Under the pieces are notes generated by a model. It made no database searches and was not told where the DNA came from. It saw only the letters and a list, made by a program, of their open reading frames with translations. From NCBI GenBank assembly GCA_001579985.1, contig LRSR01008884.1:1-24109 (forward strand): DNA of 24,109 nucleotides. The letters are read 5' to 3'. A program made the translations under genes and the position numbers. Below are positions 16,311 to 24,109 of this stretch, one piece after another. The stretch's first letter is position 1. Every line of letters starts with the position of its first letter. The DNA comes from Hypsibius dujardini (lineage: Eukaryota > Tardigrada > Eutardigrada > Parachela > Hypsibiidae).

Positions 16311-17511
16311 GTGAGTGATAAATGGTTGTGTCTTCCTGCTTGCGCGCTGCTTAAAATCCTAAATGAACTGAATTCATCAGGGGAGCTTTTGGTGGCCCAT
16401 CCCTGTGTGACGGCTTAATTGTTAAGGTCAGTGTATAGTATGTGTCTGAAAAATAGGTAGAAAGGAACTGCAATATGTTGCGTAAGTTTCGATGCGGTAG
16501 ACGACTCTTTCAGTGATAAAAACATTCCTCAGTGGTGGCAACCTTCGATGGATGTTGTCTTCATCCGTCGTTGTTTTTTGTTGCTGTATATATTTCTGTT
16601 TTAATTATTTTTCGATTTGCTTGTTTGTCAATTGTCTTAATGCTCGATTGCTTTGAGCTTCAGATGTTGTGACGTTGAATCACCCAAGAGGGCACAAAAC
16701 GTGCCTGGACTACGAGTACATCAAAATAGCATTTTCGATTTGATTGTTGTTTATGATATATATGATGGAAGGCGATTTGTTAAAATGGTGACATAAGGAC
16801 TTTTTGACGTTACTTAAAGTGTTTTATTTTCGGTAGAAGGACATATGGTTCTTGAAAATATATTTCCGTAAAAGTCATTCACAACATTTCTTTTTAGATT
16901 AAATCAGTTGAATCTCTTCACTACGCAAACCGTTCCACAATTTTATGTATAGCTTTACTTTTACGTGCAGAATCTAACCATAGTCATAAAGTCCTAAAAA
17001 CGCAATGATTGTGTGGAACGTGAAGCATTTCTTACAGTCGTGTATGAATATGCATTACCTGCAACTATCTTATGTACCATTGTTAGTTCTGTTAAGTATT
17101 TATATGTATTAAATTCATTGTGACGTTTACATGCATTTTTTGTCGGTCCCATTTTCAGTCACATATATCTTTAACATTTGTAAAAAATTGGAAAGAAAGG
17201 CCCGGCTGTGGCAAATCAGAAATACTGTTTTGCTTCTATAACTTTTCAGGACACATCGCTTTGCTTATAAAGGCAGAGTAATACTAATACTAATAAGGAC
17301 TAATACTAATAAGGATATATTTGTTTTATTATTTTATATGGATAAAAAGATGTATATTCAGATATGAGGTTGTAAGGATATAATATATATATTATTATTT
17401 TTGTTGTTGTATAATAAGGACATAAAGATACAATTTAATTTTTAATTAATTACAATTTAATGTAATTTTTTTTTATTATATTATACGGAATTTTTGTTTT
17501 TTTGTTTCCAG
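16311..17511. other. AT-rich region before the first synaptotagmin coding exon
   Basis: No gene recognised. It contains a short direct repeat ACTAATACTAATAAGG (two copies near 17283-17313) and TA-rich simple sequence at about 17370-17490. It ends in the T-rich tract and acceptor TTGTTTCCAG that precedes the coding exon, so it is probably a 5' UTR intron. Confidence 0.5.
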
Positions 17512-17520
17512 AAACCCGCC

Positions 17521-21298
<3,778 letters not shown>

Positions 21299-21741
21299 AG
21301 AATCAAGCACATGTACGCATCACAAGCTGCGCTACTTACAACAGACAATTTCCATGCTTATTCTATCTGTGTTTTTTTCCCGTGTGGCTTGTCTTCGCTT
21401 TTACCCTCTTTCGTCAAGTCAGTCAACCCAACCCGTCATATATATAAATACATATTTTAAATCTTTCATTCGGCGAAAGCAATTCCATATTACATGTTAC
21501 TACATTTTCCAATTCTCCATTTCTCTCCACTTACACACACGCCCCATGATTCGGTTGTGCCGTTGCATACTTATCATGTGTGTACTGGTGAGCCGGAGGT
21601 TCAATCCACCGGATAGCTTTTTTCTGTGTTACATGATGCTGTTTTTTCATTTTTCGTCCTGTTAAGAAGAGAATTTGTGAGGTATATTGTCAGAATGGTG
21701 ATGGCAGCTTCCCAGCATTCTGCTGGCGGTATGTATGCCTG

Positions 21742-21747
21742 ATTAAA
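21742..21747 (+). terminator. ATTAAA, possible synaptotagmin polyadenylation signal
   Basis: The commonest AATAAA variant lies about 445 bases after the stop codon in otherwise non-coding sequence. It is the best plus-strand hexamer I found before the converging gene. Confidence 0.3.
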
Positions 21748-21870
21748 ATTTGCACGAGGTGTCGGCTAATTCCTTCTTCTTAATAACATTTTTCAGGACT
21801 AAATCTCTTCAGTAGTAATTCGCTAAGCATTTTCCTATGACCACTTTTAGGCATCATGACGGCTGGATCG

Positions 21871-21884
21871 TCTGTCTGTTTGTT

Positions 21885-21939
<55 letters not shown>

Positions 21940-21948
21940 TTGTCTGAT
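21871..21948. repeat. TGTC tetranucleotide microsatellite
   Basis: About 19 copies of (C)TGTC with interspersed TGTT variants run for nearly 80 bp between the converging synaptotagmin and METTL24-like genes. Confidence 0.9.
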
Positions 21949-22141
21949 CTAGTGACATTACTTATTTAGGATCTCTCTTAGTTCTTAGAAAAATGCACTT
22001 TCTCGTGTCAAAAAAATTGTCAACAATTTGTATTCAAGAACACCAGTCTTGTTTCATGAACACTGCAGTCACTTCTCCTTATTGGGTTGGACTAGAAATG
22101 TGCAGCAATTTTCTGGGAGAAAAAAAACACGAAGTGATCGT

Positions 22142-22674
22142 TTAACGCATTCGAATAAAAGACAATTCATACACAACATCCTGCTTTTTGCCGATTATTA
22201 AGGTTGCAAAATTCTGAGCTCTAATGTCCATTCCCACGCCATTGCGACGGGCATGGAACAGCTCAAAACCCAACCGTCTCAATCCGTGCAACCGCAAAAC
22301 CTCTCTCCGCACGACCGTCACTCGATTGTCCCCCGCGTCCTCCTCATGGATTTCCACAATGAACTGCTCCACCCCGTCCAAACTCCCGTCCACCGTGGCG
22401 TCTCGCAAAAAACCCCATTCTGCTCCCTCAACATCCATTTTTAAGACATTTATTTTCCTCATTCCATGGCCTAAATCTTTGCGTAATTCTGGCAATGTGG
22501 CGGTCTGCCATTCGCGATTCCACAGTCGACTGGTGGAGGAGTTGAGGCCGATATCGTGGAACCAGTGGCGGTCAGCTCGCTGGTAGCTCGTCCGCCCGAT
22601 TGACGGATCGAAAGAGTGCACCTCACAGCCGGCTGCTGCCATCGCGTCGTCGAACGACCAGTCTCCAGCCACAC
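22142..22674 (-). CDS. METTL24-like gene, terminal exon (catalytic fold)
   Basis: It starts after the acceptor ATAATTTCAG (minus strand) and ends at TAA. It contains the DWSFDDAMAAAGCEVHSFDP and KMDVEGAEW motifs, then VEQFIVEIHEED, a late strand GFELFHARRN and a C-terminus of YELSFIRMR. No strong minus-strand AATAAA was found downstream. Confidence 0.87.
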
Positions 22675-23620
22675 CTGAAATTATTCATATATTTTTGTAA
22701 TGGCTTCGAATTTCGTATTCGAAATATGTTTGAAATTAAACGCGACAATGACATCGCTTGAGGCCATGAGTCAGTATAACAATTCCAGAAGATGTCTAGA
22801 TATTTGAAACAACGTCCTAATTGAGCCCAATTAATTAACCAGTCTATTATTTGTTTGAGAAAAAATTTGTGCGTGTCCGGAGGTATAAAAATCCATGAAT
22901 CCATGAGTTCTGTAATAAAAGACCCATGAATAAATTATAAACTATAAATGCGCGACAAATTGAAATTGACAAATTGACAAATTCTTCTGAAACTGATGTT
23001 CATTCATTGATGGTCTTCTGAGCAACTATCGCATTCCATCGAATGTCGTCCTTGATTGACAACCATAATTCTGACTAAATAAACGCTACAATTTATTAAG
23101 TATAATTTTCTACTAAGACTCTTGAATAATTCCTCCAAAAATGTCTTAACTAATCGGCTAACCTATTACTAAGTTATTTACGATGTCTATACAAGCATTA
23201 TAATTAAATTACCTATGGAGTAGACCAAGCAATCATTTTTCGGATCAAAGTTGTCCAAACAGACAGTGTATTGACCGTCGATGAAGCTGCCATGATCCCA
23301 ATGACCGCCGAGTTTCTGTTTCAACTGGCAGGTAGACGGTTCCGGGTGTCGGATCAGGCCGGCGAGGCGCTGCAGTTCCATTTCCAGCGAGCCGGTGCCA
23401 GCTGGTGGAATGTACGCGATTGGTTGGCTCTCTGATTCCATCCGAGTCCATGCGATGACTAGAGTGCAGCCCTGTTTCGTTCGGATGTGTTCGTCTGAGC
23501 AGTCGCTGTGCGAGACAGACACCGGCAACCAATTGTAGTCGAAATAGAGATGGTGAAAAAAGTCGTACAACGGAAGGGCAAGGTTTTCCTCTTCGTTTTT
23601 GTTGGCAACGGCTAATCCAG
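22142..23620 (-). CDS. METTL24-like / FkbM-type SAM-dependent methyltransferase, last two exons (5' partial)
   Basis: Two minus-strand exons (23620-23213 and 22674-22142) join in phase 1 through ATAG/GTAATT and TTTCAG/GTG to encode about 312 residues. Seen: CLVYSIGVAGDWSFDDAM is the glycine-containing SAM-binding motif of this family, CEVHSFDPSIG carries the acidic residue that ends beta-2, and NVLKMDVEGAEWGFL is the FkbM-type motif. QLKQKLGGHWDHGSFIDGQYTVCLDN precedes the domain, as in METTL24-like proteins. The substrate is not known. These proteins usually have an N-terminal signal anchor, which is not seen, so the 5' exon or exons are missing. METTL24-like genes are often multicopy in invertebrates, so a one-to-one METTL24 name is not justified. 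Confidence 0.85.
22675..23212 (-). other. Intron of the METTL24-like gene
   Basis: A 538-bp AT-rich intron with donor GTAATT and acceptor TTTCAG on the minus strand. A TTGACAAATTGACAAATT direct repeat is visible near 22965-22983. No other gene is seen. Confidence 0.7.
23213..23620 (-). CDS. METTL24-like gene, penultimate exon
   Basis: It follows the acceptor TTCGTTTCAG/CT on the minus strand and encodes about 136 residues. The first part (GLAVANKNEEENLALPLYDF) is linker-like. The second part (ELQRLAGLIRHPEPSTCQLK through NDCLVYSIG) matches the region just before the catalytic core of METTL24-like proteins. The CT at the exon start needs a phase-1 upstream exon, not identified. Confidence 0.78.
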
Positions 23621-24109
23621 CTGAAACGAAACAATTAAAAAATTTAATATAATTCCAAAAGTAACAATTTGAAATTGTCAAGAAATGAAGAGACGAGACA
23701 AGGTTTCGGACAGTTAAAGGTGCAATAGACCACGAAGATGGAATGATAAGAGATATTAAAAAAAGTGGAACGGCCCGTCTCCATGGATCGTCTTTTTCGT
23801 CCGTCCTGGTTGACTTCGCAACTGTCTCCGTTTCCGTCTTCGTTCGGTTTCAAAGCCCGTCGTCCGACCGTCGCCGTAGACGAAAAGACGGAACGCGTAA
23901 GTGACGGATAACCATATCCTGACAGAAATACGGTAAGGCAACTACTGGAAAAAGAGACGGAGATGACAGATAGAGAACCAGCCGTTCACAGGAGAACCAG
24001 ACAGAATGGACCGGGTCGACAAAAACTTCGGTGAGGAAGCAGATCCATACTGTGTCACATAAATCCAGGAGCGAGACGAAAGAGGAGAAACGCAAACCTG
24101 TCCAACCTG
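23621..24109 (-). other. Upstream intron or 5' part of the METTL24-like gene, no exon assigned
   Basis: The minus strand here should hold an intron and possibly a further 5' exon. Open minus-strand frames exist (for example about 24095-23850 with a hydrophobic stretch), but none ends in a convincing phase-1 donor, so I do not call one. Confidence 0.35.

Noticed and set aside
15877-16314. Overlapping plus- and minus-strand frames rich in Ser/Pro or Arg/Glu.
   Set aside because: They result from CT-rich sequence read in several frames. The region looks regulatory, not coding.
22224-22586. A 120-aa plus-strand frame opposite the METTL24-like terminal exon.
   Set aside because: The minus strand carries clear methyltransferase motifs and matching splice sites, so the plus-strand frame is a shadow.

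Overview
This window is eukaryotic nuclear DNA from an animal. The genes are split by introns with canonical GT/AG boundaries, intergenic and intronic DNA is AT-rich and full of microsatellites, and one gene is a near-textbook synaptotagmin-1, a metazoan synaptic-vesicle protein. The compact layout (three genes in 24 kb, introns of 63 bp to about 1.2 kb) and the mix of families suggest an invertebrate, most likely a protostome. I cannot place it more precisely without database comparison.

Layout: (1) 1-3.9 kb has no recognised gene. It holds a TTTA-rich low-complexity stretch, a foldback (MITE-like) element at about 140-640, a degenerate minisatellite with a period near 61 bp at about 1080-1460, and a 181-bp-offset duplication just before the first exon. 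(2) 3.9-9.6 kb, plus strand: nine exons with matching splice phases encode a single-pass membrane protein. It has a Ser/Thr-rich ectodomain, a glycosylated SEA-like juxtamembrane module, one transmembrane helix split by an intron, and a Pro-rich cytoplasmic tail. The juxtamembrane pattern, a short tail motif and the C-terminal helix point to the KIAA1549/KIAA1549L (UPF0606) family. Its 5' end was not found. (3) 9.7-17.5 kb has no coding gene that I can support. It includes CpG- and CT-rich stretches (about 11.3-12.6 kb and 15.9-16.3 kb) that are candidate promoters or leader exons of the next gene, and a 131-bp-offset duplication with G and C runs. (4) 17.5-21.3 kb, plus strand: a complete synaptotagmin coding sequence (eight coding exons, 500 aa) with all ten C2A/C2B calcium-binding positions conserved but an unusually long, low-complexity lumenal N-terminus. 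(5) 22.1-23.6 kb, minus strand: the last two exons of a METTL24-like / FkbM-type methyltransferase whose 5' end is not identified. It is tail-to-tail with synaptotagmin, with a TGTC microsatellite between them.

The three genes have no obvious joint function. They are independent eukaryotic transcription units and I see no operon, defence or mobile gene system here. The points most worth a second look are the enlarged synaptotagmin lumenal domain, an in-frame stop plus AATAAA just inside its first coding intron, an intronic tandem duplication that copies a 5' splice site in the KIAA1549-like gene, and the foldback repeat family. Exon edges were placed by eye from splice consensus and reading-phase agreement.
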